The position numbers were made by a program, and so were the translations under genes. The notes under the pieces were generated by a model. The model saw only the letters and a program-made list of their open reading frames with translations. It was not told the origin of the DNA and did no database searches. Positions 27,373 to 36,420 of a DNA stretch of 64,000 nucleotides are shown here, piece after piece (the first letter of the stretch is position 1; each line of letters begins with the position of its first letter). Source of the DNA: an uncultured Oscillibacter sp. (lineage in GTDB: Bacteria > Bacillota > Clostridia > Oscillospirales > Oscillospiraceae); contig CAJUDW010000006.1 in NCBI GenBank assembly GCA_910584995.1, positions 17,220 through 81,219 of the forward strand, written 5' to 3'.

Positions 27373-27529
27373 CCATATCAAACAGTTTACGGTACATCTA
27401 TATCTAACCGGAAACGGGGTGCAGCGGATTTCGCCCCGACGGCGTGCTCGCGCGGCAGTCTTTGGCCTTGCCGCAGCTTCTGCCGCGGGACCGCCCCACA
27501 CCGCCGGGAAGGAAACTCCTGCCCATCCT

Positions 27530-28939
27530 TTACCAGTACCGGTTGCCGAAGAAGTAACTGAAGAAATCGTTGGGATCCAGATAGCCGTTGCCGGAATTGC
27601 CGCCGTTCCCGCTGTCAGCGGGAGCCTCGCTGTTATCGCCGGAGGCAATCTCCTGCTCCGGCGCGGAGCCCCAGACGATATCCACCGTGAAGGTCTCCCC
27701 CTGGCGGTAAACCGTCAGGGTGGAGGTGTCTCCGGCAGCGTACTTCTTCTTCGCCGCCACCAGATCCTCATAGCTGGCAATCTTCGTGTCATCCAGCTTG
27801 GTGATCACGTCGCCCATCCGGAGGCCCGCCTGATCCGCCGCGCCGCCCTCCTCTACGTAGGAGATAAACACGCCCTCGGAGATGTCATAGCGGAACTGCG
27901 CCGCCAGCTGCTGGTTCCAGGACATGGGCTGGATGCCCAGATAGGGCTTGTTGGTGGCGTACCCGTTGGTCATGATGTCCTGGATCATGGCAGCCACGTC
28001 ATTGATGGGGATGGCAAAGCCCAGTCCCTCGACGCTGGCGCCGGAGGCGGTGTTGGTATACTTGGCGGAAACAATGCCCACCACCTGTCCGTACTGGTTG
28101 AACATCGGGCCGCCGGAGTTGCCGGGGTTGATGGAAGCGTCGGTCTGAATCATGTTGAAGGGCACGCCGTCCACGTCAATGGCCCGGTTTACGCTGGAGA
28201 TCATGCCGCCGGTCTGGGAGAAGTTCAGGGTGCCCAGGGGATTGCCGATAACCAAGACCCGCTCGCCTACGGTCAGCCGTGTGCTGTCGCCCATGGTGAC
28301 GGGCTTGAGGCCCTCCGCCTCAATCTTGATGACGGCGATGTCGTAATCCTCTTCGCCGCTGATAATCCTGGCGTCATAGGTCTCGCCGCTGTAGAGGGTA
28401 ACTTTCACAGCCTCCGCGTCCTGAATCACATGGTAGTTGGTGGCAATATAGCCGTCGGGAGTGAGGATGAAGCCGGAACCCGCGCCGGAGGTGGGCTGGC
28501 TCCAGTAGCCATTGCCTGCGGTTCCGCTGGTGGTGATGGCCACTACGCTGTTGACATTGGCGGCGTAGACCTCCGCGTCGGTCATCGGCGTTACGCCGTC
28601 GGCATTCTTGATGGTGACGGGAGGGGCGGAGATCTGCCCGCCCTGATTCAGCACCTGGCTCTGCCCTGCGCTCTGGGAGGCGTCCTGTCCGGCACCGCCT
28701 GCCCGATCCATGGCCCAGAACACCGCGCCGCCGCCTGCGGCCCCGCCCATCAGGGCGCATGCCAGGGCCAATGCGGTGATTTTCAGGCCCAGACGGCTCT
28801 TCTTCACCGGCTTCATCTCCTGGACGGGCCGTCCGCCCTGGGAACTGTGCAGCTGCTGGCCCAGTGTAGGCTCCTGCCCGGTCTCGCTGCCGTCCCTGCG
28901 GTAGGTGTAATGGTACAGATTTTTTTCATCGTTATACAT
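27530..28939 (-). CDS. HtrA/DegP-like membrane-anchored serine protease
   Basis: 469 residues. A cytoplasmic N terminus of about 50 residues is followed by one membrane helix (KITALALACALMGGAAGG) and a trypsin-like domain outside the membrane. The triad is His in IATNYHVIQDA, Asp in YDIAVIKIEAEG and Ser in INPGNSGGPMFNQ. A C-terminal PDZ domain follows (VEEGGAADQAGLRMGDVITK). Firmicute HtrA proteins degrade misfolded exported proteins. The gene is convergent with serA and stands alone. Confidence 0.92.
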   Translation of the reverse strand: MYNDEKNLYHYTYRRDGSETGQEPTLGQQLHSSQGGRPVQEMKPVKKSRLGLKITALALACALMGGAAGGGAVFWAMDRAGGAGQDASQSAGQSQVLNQGGQISAPPVTIKNADGVTPMTDAEVYAANVNSVVAITTSGTAGNGYWSQPTSGAGSGFILTPDGYIATNYHVIQDAEAVKVTLYSGETYDARIISGEEDYDIAVIKIEAEGLKPVTMGDSTRLTVGERVLVIGNPLGTLNFSQTGGMISSVNRAIDVDGVPFNMIQTDASINPGNSGGPMFNQYGQVVGIVSAKYTNTASGASVEGLGFAIPINDVAAMIQDIMTNGYATNKPYLGIQPMSWNQQLAAQFRYDISEGVFISYVEEGGAADQAGLRMGDVITKLDDTKIASYEDLVAAKKKYAAGDTSTLTVYRQGETFTVDIVWGSAPEQEIASGDNSEAPADSGNGGNSGNGYLDPNDFFSYFFGNRYW

Positions 28940-29185
28940 AATCCTTACCTCCTAATTATGTATCCCGGATAGTTTTGTTTCAGAGCCCGCCGCCGGAGCG
29001 GTTTGTCCATGGGTCTCATCATACCGGGAAATCATGTCGAAAGTGTGAAGATAGTTTATCGCTTCTTTGAATTTTTCTCCTGTTTTAACCTGTTGACCGC
29101 AGTATACGTCCGGCAGCTTAAAAACATCTGAAAAGTTTATAGATAAATTTTGAACGCCGATCCGGGGGCAAAACCCAAAAACACA

Positions 29186-29214
29186 TTGCCCCGGAGGGAA
29201 AAATCCGGTATACT
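29186..29214 (+). promoter_or_regulatory. Promoter of the alpha/beta hydrolase gene
   Basis: TTGCCC (29186-29191), a 17-base spacer and TATACT (29209-29214). It lies in the 307-base gap (28940-29246) between the divergent HtrA and hydrolase genes, which holds no other gene. Confidence 0.5.
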
Positions 29215-29246
29215 GGGACAAGCACTTTAAATAAGGAGGGGTTCCT

Positions 29247-29888
29247 TTGACCCATCTCTTCATCCATGGCCTGGGGCAGACCGCCGCCGCGTGGGACGGC
29301 GTGCTCCGCCATATGGCGGCCCTGCCGGACGTCCGGGGGGTGAACCTGCCGCCGCTCCTTCAGGGACGGAAGGCAGACTACGAAACCCTGTCCGGGGAAT
29401 TCGACGCCCTGTGCGGCGGCATCCAGGGACCCCTGGCCCTTTGCGGGCTGTCCCTAGGGGCCGTGCTGGCGCTGGATTATACGCTCCGTCACCCGGAGCG
29501 GGTGGACTCCTTAGCTCTGATCGCTCCCCAGTACCGGATGCCCCGGCTGACGCTGAAGCTTCAGTCCGCCGCCTTCCGCCGGATGCCGGAGCGGGCCTTC
29601 GCCTCCACCGGATTCCGCAAGGCGGAGTTCCTGTCCCTGACCGCCTCCATGGCCGCGCTGGATTTTTCCCGGCAGGTCCCCGGCATCGCCTGCCGGACGC
29701 TGCTCCTGGTGGGGGAGAAGGATCGGGCCAACCGGAAGGCCGCCCGGGAGTTGGCGGAACTCATCCCGGGGGCGGAGTTCCAGGCCGTTCCCGGCGCGGG
29801 GCATGAGGCCAATTTAGATGCCCCGGAGGCCCTGGCGGCGGTTCTCTCCGCCTTCTACAGGAGCGGGGGGCCCGGCTCCATTGGTTAA
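29247..29888 (+). CDS. Alpha/beta hydrolase
   Basis: 213 residues, a compact alpha/beta hydrolase. The oxyanion segment is FIHGLGQTAAAWDGVL, the nucleophile Ser is in LCGLSLGAVLAL, the acid is in LVGEKDRANRKAA and the His is in PGAGHEANLD. It starts with TTG behind AAGGAGGGG. It is cytoplasmic, with no signal peptide. Substrate unknown; relatives include esterases and proline iminopeptidase-like proteins. Confidence 0.85.
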   Translation: MTHLFIHGLGQTAAAWDGVLRHMAALPDVRGVNLPPLLQGRKADYETLSGEFDALCGGIQGPLALCGLSLGAVLALDYTLRHPERVDSLALIAPQYRMPRLTLKLQSAAFRRMPERAFASTGFRKAEFLSLTASMAALDFSRQVPGIACRTLLLVGEKDRANRKAARELAELIPGAEFQAVPGAGHEANLDAPEALAAVLSAFYRSGGPGSIG

Positions 29889-29958
29889 ATTGACGCATTA
29901 TATTCACTTTTTTTGTTGATATTGTATGCAAACGCCTGTTGAAAGGAGGTCTTGGCCC

Positions 29959-31551
29959 TTGCTGAAGCTGGAATCCATCAAGCTTTCCCCCGGCCACGGC
30001 CCGGAGGCCCTGGCGGCGGAGGCCGCCCGTATCCTGCGCATCCCCCGGAAGGACATCCTGTCCCTCCGCATCCTCCGCCGCAGCGTGGATGCCCGAGAGG
30101 AAGCCCGCCTGGTTTACACGGCCGCCCTGTCTTTGCCGGACGAGGCCGCCGTCCTGCGGAAGTACCGGGGAAAGCACCTCTCCCCTTGGCGGGAGCCTGA
30201 CGCCTATGCGCCTCCGGCCCCCCGCCCGCCCCAGGCAATCCCGCCGGTGGTGGCCGGGGCCGGCCCGGCAGGCCTTTTTGCTGCCCTGACCCTGGCCCGG
30301 GCAGGCCTGCGGCCCATCCTGCTGGAACGGGGCAGGCCGGTGGAAGAGCGGGCCCGGGACGTGGAGCGGTTCTGGGCCTCCGGGACGCTGGACACCTGCT
30401 CCAATGTCCAGTTCGGCGAGGGCGGGGCCGGTGCATTCTCCGACGGGAAACTCAACACCGGAACAAAGGATATCCGCCACCGCTTCATTTTAGAACAGCT
30501 GGTCAAATGCGGCGCGCCCGAAAGCATCCTGATCGACGCCAAACCCCATGTGGGCACAGACTATCTCCGCACCGTCCTGCAAAACCTCCGGCGGGAACTG
30601 CTGGATCTGGGGACAGACATCCGTTTCGAGACCCGTCTTGTGGATCTGGATATCCAGGCCGGCCGTCTGGCCGGCGTCCTGCTGGAGGGCCCCTCCGGCA
30701 AGGAAACCCTGCCCTGCCGGCAGTTGATCCTGTGCCCCGGGCACTCCGCCCGGGACACCTTCGAAGCCCTGCTCCGCCGCAGCGCAACCATGGAGGCCAA
30801 GCCCTTCGCCATAGGCGTCCGGATTGAACACCGGCAAGCGGACATTGACGCCGCTCAGTACAAACGGTACGCAGGGCATCCGGGCCTACCGGCCTCCACC
30901 TATAAACTCTCCTGCCATCTCCCCGGCGGCCGGGGCGTGTTCTCCTTCTGCGTCTGCCCCGGCGGGGAGGTGGTCGCCGCCGCCTCGGAGGAAGACCGTG
31001 TAGTCACCAATGGTATGAGCGAATTCGCCCGGGACAGGGAGAACATCAACGGGGCCCTTCTGGTGGGCGTCACCCCGGAAGACTTCGGCGGGGACGCCTC
31101 CCCCCTGGCAGGCGTATCCTTCCAGCGGAAGCTGGAGGCGGATGCCTTCGCCCTGGGGGGCGGCGGGTATCTGGCCCCCGCCCAGCGGGTGGGGGATTTC
31201 CTGGCGGGGCTGCCCTCCTCCGGCCCCGGGCGGGTGCGGCCCAGCTACCGCCCCGGCGTGGCCTGGACGGATCTCCGCCGCTGCCTGCCCCCCTTCGCGG
31301 CAGACGCCCTGGCGGAGGCCCTGCCCATCCTGGGCCGGAAACTCCGGGGCTACGACGATCCCGATGCCGTCCTCACCGCTGTGGAGAGCCGCTCTTCCTC
31401 TCCTGTCCGCATCCTGCGGGACGAAACCCTCCAGTCCAATATCCGCGGCCTGTATCCCTGCGGCGAGGGGGCCGGTTATGCCGGAGGCATCCTCTCCGCC
31501 GCCGCAGACGGCATCCGCTGCGCCGAGGCCCTCTGCCAATCGTGTTTTTGA
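29959..31551 (+). CDS. FAD-dependent oxidoreductase (COG2509-like)
   Basis: A 530-residue flavoprotein. An N-terminal domain of about 85 residues (LESIKLSPGHGPEALAAEAA) precedes the dinucleotide-binding loop VVAGAGPAGLFAALTLARAG. GEGGAGAFSDGKLNTGTKD and the late LYPCGEGAGYAGGILSAAAD match the uncharacterised NAD(FAD)-dependent dehydrogenase family. I chose TTG at 29959 because AAAGGAGG lies 9 bases upstream; the earlier in-frame ATG at 29926 has no such site. Electron donor and substrate are not known. Confidence 0.82.
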   Translation: MLKLESIKLSPGHGPEALAAEAARILRIPRKDILSLRILRRSVDAREEARLVYTAALSLPDEAAVLRKYRGKHLSPWREPDAYAPPAPRPPQAIPPVVAGAGPAGLFAALTLARAGLRPILLERGRPVEERARDVERFWASGTLDTCSNVQFGEGGAGAFSDGKLNTGTKDIRHRFILEQLVKCGAPESILIDAKPHVGTDYLRTVLQNLRRELLDLGTDIRFETRLVDLDIQAGRLAGVLLEGPSGKETLPCRQLILCPGHSARDTFEALLRRSATMEAKPFAIGVRIEHRQADIDAAQYKRYAGHPGLPASTYKLSCHLPGGRGVFSFCVCPGGEVVAAASEEDRVVTNGMSEFARDRENINGALLVGVTPEDFGGDASPLAGVSFQRKLEADAFALGGGGYLAPAQRVGDFLAGLPSSGPGRVRPSYRPGVAWTDLRRCLPPFAADALAEALPILGRKLRGYDDPDAVLTAVESRSSSPVRILRDETLQSNIRGLYPCGEGAGYAGGILSAAADGIRCAEALCQSCF

Positions 31552-31606
31552 CGTATATATGATTCTTTATGCCTACTATATTGTTTATCAAGGAGTGTTA
31601 GCCTCT

Positions 31607-32578
31607 ATGAGCCGTACTATCTGCATCTATCAGGATTTCCTTACCGAGGCCCATAAAACCCAAATCCGTGAGGCCGCCGGGAAGGCCGGTTTCACCCCCT
31701 GCTTCTTCACCTGCGATCAGGTGGAAGAGGCGAAGGCCTGCCTGCGGGACTGCGAAATCCTCTACACCTGCGACCCCGAAATCCTGCGTTCCGCTTCCGC
31801 CTCCCTGCAATGGTGCTGCTCCGCCAGTGCCGGGGTGGACGTTTTCTGCAAGGATGACGGCATGTTCCAAAATCCCGCCTGCCTCCTGACCAACTCCAAC
31901 TGTTACGGCGTCACCATCGCGGAGCATATCGTCATGGTCACGTTGATGCTCCTGCGGCGGATGCCGGCCTATCAGGAGGTCATCCGGAACCGGGAGTGGG
32001 GAGATCCCCTGCCCATCCGATCTATCCAGGGTGCGTCCTTCACCCTTCTGGGCACAGGCAATATCGGCGTCAACACCGCCCGGTACCTTCGGAACATGGG
32101 CGCGGCCCATATCACCGGCGTCAGCCGCTCGGGGAAGCCCCATCCCGCCTTTGACGAAGTCTTCCCCATCTCCCGCCTGGATGATCTGCTGCCCCAGGCC
32201 CATCTGCTGGTGATGTCCCTGCCGGAGACGGCGGAGACCGTCCACATCCTGAACCGGGAGCGGATCGCCCTCCTGCCGCCGGACGCCTGCGTGATCAACG
32301 TAGGCCGGGGCACCGCCATCGACCAGGAGGCCCTGGCGGAAGCCCTGGACGGCGGGCGCATCGCCGGGGCGGCCCTGGACGTGGTGGATCCGGAGCCGCT
32401 GCCCCGGGATCACTTCCTGTGGGACACGAAAAACCTGGTACTGACTCCCCATGTTTCCGGCAACCTGACGCTGGATTCCACCTGCGATCTGAATGTGGAG
32501 ATGTTCTGCCGGGATCTGGAGAACTATGGCGCAGGCAGGCCCCTGTCCCGGCTGGTGGATCGGAAGAGGGGATATTAA
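31607..32578 (+). CDS. D-2-hydroxyacid dehydrogenase family protein
   Basis: A 323-residue NAD(P)-dependent dehydrogenase. An N-terminal catalytic half precedes the Rossmann loop LLGTGNIGVNTARYLRNMG. Catalytic Arg is in NVGRGTAIDQEAL, Glu is in VVDPEPLPRDH and His is in LTPHVSGNLTLD. The weak second-half similarity to hydroxypyruvate/glyoxylate reductases suggests a 2-keto acid substrate. The ATG follows AAGGAGTG. It sits 55 bases after the flavoprotein gene in the same direction. Confidence 0.85.
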   Translation: MSRTICIYQDFLTEAHKTQIREAAGKAGFTPCFFTCDQVEEAKACLRDCEILYTCDPEILRSASASLQWCCSASAGVDVFCKDDGMFQNPACLLTNSNCYGVTIAEHIVMVTLMLLRRMPAYQEVIRNREWGDPLPIRSIQGASFTLLGTGNIGVNTARYLRNMGAAHITGVSRSGKPHPAFDEVFPISRLDDLLPQAHLLVMSLPETAETVHILNRERIALLPPDACVINVGRGTAIDQEALAEALDGGRIAGAALDVVDPEPLPRDHFLWDTKNLVLTPHVSGNLTLDSTCDLNVEMFCRDLENYGAGRPLSRLVDRKRGY

Positions 32579-32620
32579 CAACCTGTATTCACAGGGTCAG
32601 GAACATAAGGGAGGGATGAT

Positions 32621-33373
32621 ATGGATTCTGTTGGGAAATTTACCGGCAAGGCGTCCGCCTACGCGGCGGGACGGCCGGCCTATGCGGAGGCTTTTATCTG
32701 CGACCTGTACCGGGAATACGGCTTTTCCCAAAGTTCCGTTGTTGCGGACGTTGGCGCCGGCACCGGGAAGTTCGCAAAGCAGCTTATCGAAAGAGGGACG
32801 TTCGTCTATTGCGTGGAGCCCAATGCGGACATGCGCAGGCAAGCGGAACAGGAACTGAAGCCCTTTCCTAACAGCCGCTGCGTAGCCGGGGACGCCGCCT
32901 GTACGGCTTTAACCGGGCAGTCGGTGGATTTCGTCACAGCGGCCCAGGCCTTTCACTGGTTTGACGCGGAACTGTTCAGGGAGGAGTGCCGCAGAATCCT
33001 GCGGCCGGAAGGACGTGTGCTGCTCATTTACAACATGCGGGATACCGGAGCGGAAATTACGCAGAGGTGCTCCGATATCTTCAAACAGTGCTGTCCGGCA
33101 TTTACAGGGTTTCACGGCGGCATACAGAAAAACGACCTCCGCATCCAGCGCTTTTTTACCGGCTCTTACGAGAAGCGGGAGTACGATCACCCTCTATGCT
33201 ACGACAAGGACACCTTTATCAAGAGGAGCCTCTCCAGTTCCTATTCCCTAAAGCCCCAGGATGCCGGATACCCAGAGTACACCAGGAAACTGGAAGCCCT
33301 TTTTGATACGTGCGCAGACGGCGGCACGTTAATCATGCCGAACCAAACCGTACTCTACACCGGGACCGTATAA
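32621..33373 (+). CDS. Class I SAM-dependent methyltransferase
   Basis: 250 residues. Motif I VVADVGAGTGKFAKQLIERG binds S-adenosylmethionine, the acidic strand end is YCVEPNADMRRQA, and TAAQAFHWFDAELFREECRR is the UbiE/COG2226-type segment around motif IV. The C-terminal part resembles small-molecule methyltransferases of the Methyltransf_11 type. The methyl acceptor is unknown. A GGGAGGG site precedes the ATG. Confidence 0.85.
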   Translation: MDSVGKFTGKASAYAAGRPAYAEAFICDLYREYGFSQSSVVADVGAGTGKFAKQLIERGTFVYCVEPNADMRRQAEQELKPFPNSRCVAGDAACTALTGQSVDFVTAAQAFHWFDAELFREECRRILRPEGRVLLIYNMRDTGAEITQRCSDIFKQCCPAFTGFHGGIQKNDLRIQRFFTGSYEKREYDHPLCYDKDTFIKRSLSSSYSLKPQDAGYPEYTRKLEALFDTCADGGTLIMPNQTVLYTGTV

Positions 33374-33561
33374 CCCGTCAGGCCGCAGGCAGGGCCGGAA
33401 GCGGACGCAGGTCTGCACACACGAAAAGGGGCAGGAAAAAACCGGCCCCTTGAACGGAGCCGGTTCAGCGGTATTGTTGGAATGTGGCAGGTATCCGAAG
33501 CCCTTTCCGCCGCCATGGAAGGGCACGAGCCCCTGGCGGCGGCCGCCGGCGCCATGCCGGA

Positions 33562-33624
33562 TCAGCGGTTGTTCAGATAAATGGCGCCGCCCAACACAGC
33601 GATGGAAAGCAGAGTGTACAGCAT
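33562..33624 (-). CDS. Possible 20-residue membrane micropeptide
   Basis: MLYTLLSIAVLGGAIYLNNR is a single hydrophobic helix ending in charged residues, preceded by AAGGAGGTG at ideal distance. The rest of 33374-33871 contains no gene, only stem-loops around 33430-33475. The strong ribosome site argues for translation, but the peptide is too short to be sure. Confidence 0.4.
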   Translation of the reverse strand: MLYTLLSIAVLGGAIYLNNR

Positions 33625-33871
33625 CCGGGGCACCTCCTTCTTTCTTGATGTTGGATACATCATATCACAGCGCAGTTTTGAAAACATTCAGGATCTTGCC
33701 GGATTTCAGAAATCTTTTTCGCCCAAAAAGGGCGGCTCAGGCCCTCTCCCGCCGCCCTCATTCCCTTCTCCTCCATGGCTTTGCGCCCTTTTCCGGTACC
33801 GGACGGACAAACACCGGGGCAAAGGGAGGCCATGTATAGGATCTTGCTGTTTCCCGGAAAGGAGGCCGCCT

Positions 33872-34762
33872 ATGGAACCCCGCGCCCAATGCTTTGTAAA
33901 ACGCGATTACCGCCCCGTTTTTACGGAAGGCACCATGCCACGCCTGGCCTATGTCAGCCGCCGCCCCCCGGTGGAGGAACCCCAGCCCTGGCTGCTTCAC
34001 GCCCATCCGGATCTGGCGGAGGTCCTGCTGTTCGACCAGGGAGGGGGCCGGTTCCTCATCGGCGGGACTGCCTACGATGTACACGCCGGGGATCTGATGG
34101 TCATCAACAGCGGGCTGGTGCACGACGAACTCTCCAACGGCCCCTTCGGCTTGTTCTGCATAGCGGTAAGCGGCCTGCGGATACCGGGCCTCCGGGAAAA
34201 CGCCCTTCTGCCGGAGGACGCGCCTCCGGTCTTTCCCGCAGGGGAGGAGGCGGCGGAACTTCAGGCTGTCTTCCGGCTGATTTACCGCTATCTCCGGGAC
34301 GATCTCCCCGACTGCGAGATCTTTTGCCACCGGCTGATGCTGGCCCTGCTGGACCGGGTGCTGACGATTTCCGGATCCACTACCCTGCGCCTGCCTGAAA
34401 GCCCGGATCCCGCCGCCCTGAGCCATCAGGTGCAGGGATATATTGACGGGCACTTCCGCGAACCGCTGACCCTCCAAAGCCTGGGCAAAGCCCTTCACGT
34501 CAGCCCCTACTATCTGGCCCACGTGTTCAAGGAGTCCAGCGGATACTCCCCCATGCACTACCTGACCCGCCGCCGGATTGGCGAAGCCCAGAACCTGCTG
34601 GTCTCCACAGATCTCCCCATCTCCCGGATCTCCGAGATGGTAGGCTACGAAACCCAGAACTATTTCAACCAGCAGTTTTCCAAATATGCGGGTATGCCGC
34701 CCGGGAAATTCCGCCAGTCCATGGCGGCAAAAAAGGGCGGGGACACCAGATCCCGCAGGTGA
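33872..34762 (+). CDS. AraC-family transcriptional regulator with cupin domain
   Basis: 296 residues. The N-terminal cupin sensor has HAHPDLAEVLLFDQGGGRFL and AGDLMVINSGLVHDE. The C-terminal HTH pair is LQSLGKALHVSPYYLAHVFK and ISRISEMVGYETQNYFNQQF. The ATG at 33872 follows GGAAAGGAGG. No sugar operon is adjacent, so the target is unclear. The transcript ends at the hairpin at 34793. Confidence 0.85.
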   Translation: MEPRAQCFVKRDYRPVFTEGTMPRLAYVSRRPPVEEPQPWLLHAHPDLAEVLLFDQGGGRFLIGGTAYDVHAGDLMVINSGLVHDELSNGPFGLFCIAVSGLRIPGLRENALLPEDAPPVFPAGEEAAELQAVFRLIYRYLRDDLPDCEIFCHRLMLALLDRVLTISGSTTLRLPESPDPAALSHQVQGYIDGHFREPLTLQSLGKALHVSPYYLAHVFKESSGYSPMHYLTRRRIGEAQNLLVSTDLPISRISEMVGYETQNYFNQQFSKYAGMPPGKFRQSMAAKKGGDTRSRR

Positions 34763-34792
34763 TGATTACAAATTTGATCAATGTACAAAGAA

Positions 34793-34818
34793 GAGGGCTC
34801 CGCTTTGGCGGAGCCCTC
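34793..34818. terminator. Bidirectional terminator between the AraC-type and deacetylase genes
   Basis: An 11-bp stem (GAGGGCTCCGC / GCGGAGCCCTC) and TTTG loop between convergent genes. Confidence 0.75.
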
Positions 34819-34821
34819 CTT

Positions 34822-35643
34822 TCACTGGCAGCCCGGCAGTTCCTCAAGGGAGGCAAAGGTGTAGCCCATATCCTCCCACTTGGTCAAAAGATCATCCAGA
34901 ATCTCCGCGTTGGTCCGGGAGGTGGAGTGCAGCAGGACGACAGCCCCGTCATGGATCCGGGGCAGAAGCTTGGCGTAAGCCTGATCTGCCGTAGGCTGGT
35001 TGTCCGTGTACCAGTCCACATAGGCGAGGCTCCAGAAAACCGTCTTATACCCCAGGGCCTGGGCCTGCTTCAAATTCTCCTCACTGTACTTTCCCCTGGG
35101 CGGGCGGTAATAGCGGGGCAGTTCCTGCCCGGTGGTCTCCCGGTACAGATCCGCCAAGCTCTCCAGTTCTTTCCGGAACGCCTCCTGATCCGCAATCCGG
35201 GACATGTCCGGGTGGTGATAGGTGTGGTTTCCCACAATGTGCCCCTCCGCCGCCATCCGGCGGATGATATCCGGCGCAGTCTCAATCATGTTGCCCACCA
35301 CGAAGAACGCGGCAGGGGCGTTGTGCTTCTTCAGCGCGTCCAGGATTGATTCCGTATATCCGTTCTCATACCCGCAGTCAAAGGTCAGATAGATGACCTT
35401 TTTCCCGGTATCGCCCAGATAATAGGCGTCATACTGCCCCAAATGCTCCGCCGTGGCGTTTCCCACAGGCGCCGCGCCCTCCGTCTGGAAGGAGAGGCCC
35501 CAGTCGCCGGAGGCCGCTACCGCCGCCGGTGCGGAAGCCGCCACCGCCTCCGCGTCCTTGTCCCTCCAAATAAACGCGCTGGCGCCCAGCAGGCACAGCG
35601 CAGCCATTGCCGCCGCAGTCCGGCGGGATCGTTCAAAGTCCAT
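34822..35643 (-). CDS. Polysaccharide deacetylase, PdaA-like
   Basis: 273 residues. An N-terminal membrane anchor or signal (TAAAMAALCLLGASAFIW) precedes a NodB-type deacetylase domain. The metal site is LTFDCGYENG and VGNHTYHHPDMS, with YRPPRGKYSEENL and LLHSTSRTNA completing the five family motifs. PdaA-like enzymes make muramic delta-lactam in spore cortex, and the TFDCGYENG form is typical of them. It is convergent with the AraC-type gene and is the last host gene before the phage region. Confidence 0.88.
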   Translation of the reverse strand: MDFERSRRTAAAMAALCLLGASAFIWRDKDAEAVAASAPAAVAASGDWGLSFQTEGAAPVGNATAEHLGQYDAYYLGDTGKKVIYLTFDCGYENGYTESILDALKKHNAPAAFFVVGNMIETAPDIIRRMAAEGHIVGNHTYHHPDMSRIADQEAFRKELESLADLYRETTGQELPRYYRPPRGKYSEENLKQAQALGYKTVFWSLAYVDWYTDNQPTADQAYAKLLPRIHDGAVVLLHSTSRTNAEILDDLLTKWEDMGYTFASLEELPGCQ

Positions 35644-35800
35644 AACATCCTCCTGTGCGCGGTCCGGACGGCGTGCCGTACCGTCTGTTTTCCCGGCAGC
35701 CGCGCCGCCGCAGTTTCAAGTCTGTTTGAAAACCGGCTCTGGAATCATCATGTACCGGCAGCGCAGAATTATGCGCAATTGATCAAAAAACCGCGAAAAA

Positions 35801-35822
35801 AAGGACGGCTCCCGCCGTCCTT
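35801..35822. terminator. Terminator at the end of phage module 1
   Basis: A 9-bp stem (AAGGACGGC / GCCGTCCTT), A-run on one side and T-run on the other. It separates the phage operon from the deacetylase gene. Confidence 0.75.
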
Positions 35823-35844
35823 TTTCCCATATGCCGGATCTTCC

Positions 35845-36417
35845 TCAGTCCTCCGGCGGCAGCGCCAGCAAAAAACTCTCCCAAGTATGATCCGCCGCCT
35901 CAACGTCACGCCACGTGTACTGCAGTTCCTCACAGATCGCCCAGGTCAGGTAGCGGAAATAGAACTCCACCTCCAGGTGGCAGGGCAGGATATCCAGAAT
36001 AATCCGCTGAATCTGTTCAAACTCCGCCGGAACGCCCACCACACTGGGAAACCGCACCTGCAGACGCCCGGTGCCGGTTTCCCGGACTTTCGCCGGGATA
36101 CCGCAGCCCCGGACGGTGGTGTCAATAGCCTTGGGGGTCAGGCTGTCACCGTCGATCTGGAGGAGCGCCGCCACGGCGGCCCTCCGCTCCTCCGCCGTCA
36201 CAGCCACCGGACGGCGGGCAAACAGATTCTCCCGCCGGAAAAGGCCCTCCCCCTCTGCCGTAGCGGTCAGGGCTTCCCGCTCCACCGTCTCAAGACGCGC
36301 CGCCGCGCCGTCCAGTTCCCGGCCCAGGGCGTAGAGTTCCGCGCCGTTCACGCTCTTTTCAGTCAGATCATATACACCCAGGGGCGCCAGCAGCCGCCGC
36401 AGAAATTCCTCATACAT
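35845..36417 (-). CDS. Phage tail protein, DUF2313/XkdU-like (module 1)
   Basis: 190 residues, the XkdU/YmfQ family protein at the distal end of contractile tail operons, thought to cap the baseplate between gpJ-like protein and fibre. It opens MYEEFLRRLLAPLGVYDL and ends with LTWAICEELQYTWRDVEAAD. Unlike module 2, no fibre or lysis gene follows: the operon stops at a terminator 25 bases later. Normal length for the family. Confidence 0.8.
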   Translation of the reverse strand: MYEEFLRRLLAPLGVYDLTEKSVNGAELYALGRELDGAAARLETVEREALTATAEGEGLFRRENLFARRPVAVTAEERRAAVAALLQIDGDSLTPKAIDTTVRGCGIPAKVRETGTGRLQVRFPSVVGVPAEFEQIQRIILDILPCHLEVEFYFRYLTWAICEELQYTWRDVEAADHTWESFLLALPPED

Positions 36418-36420
36418 CCG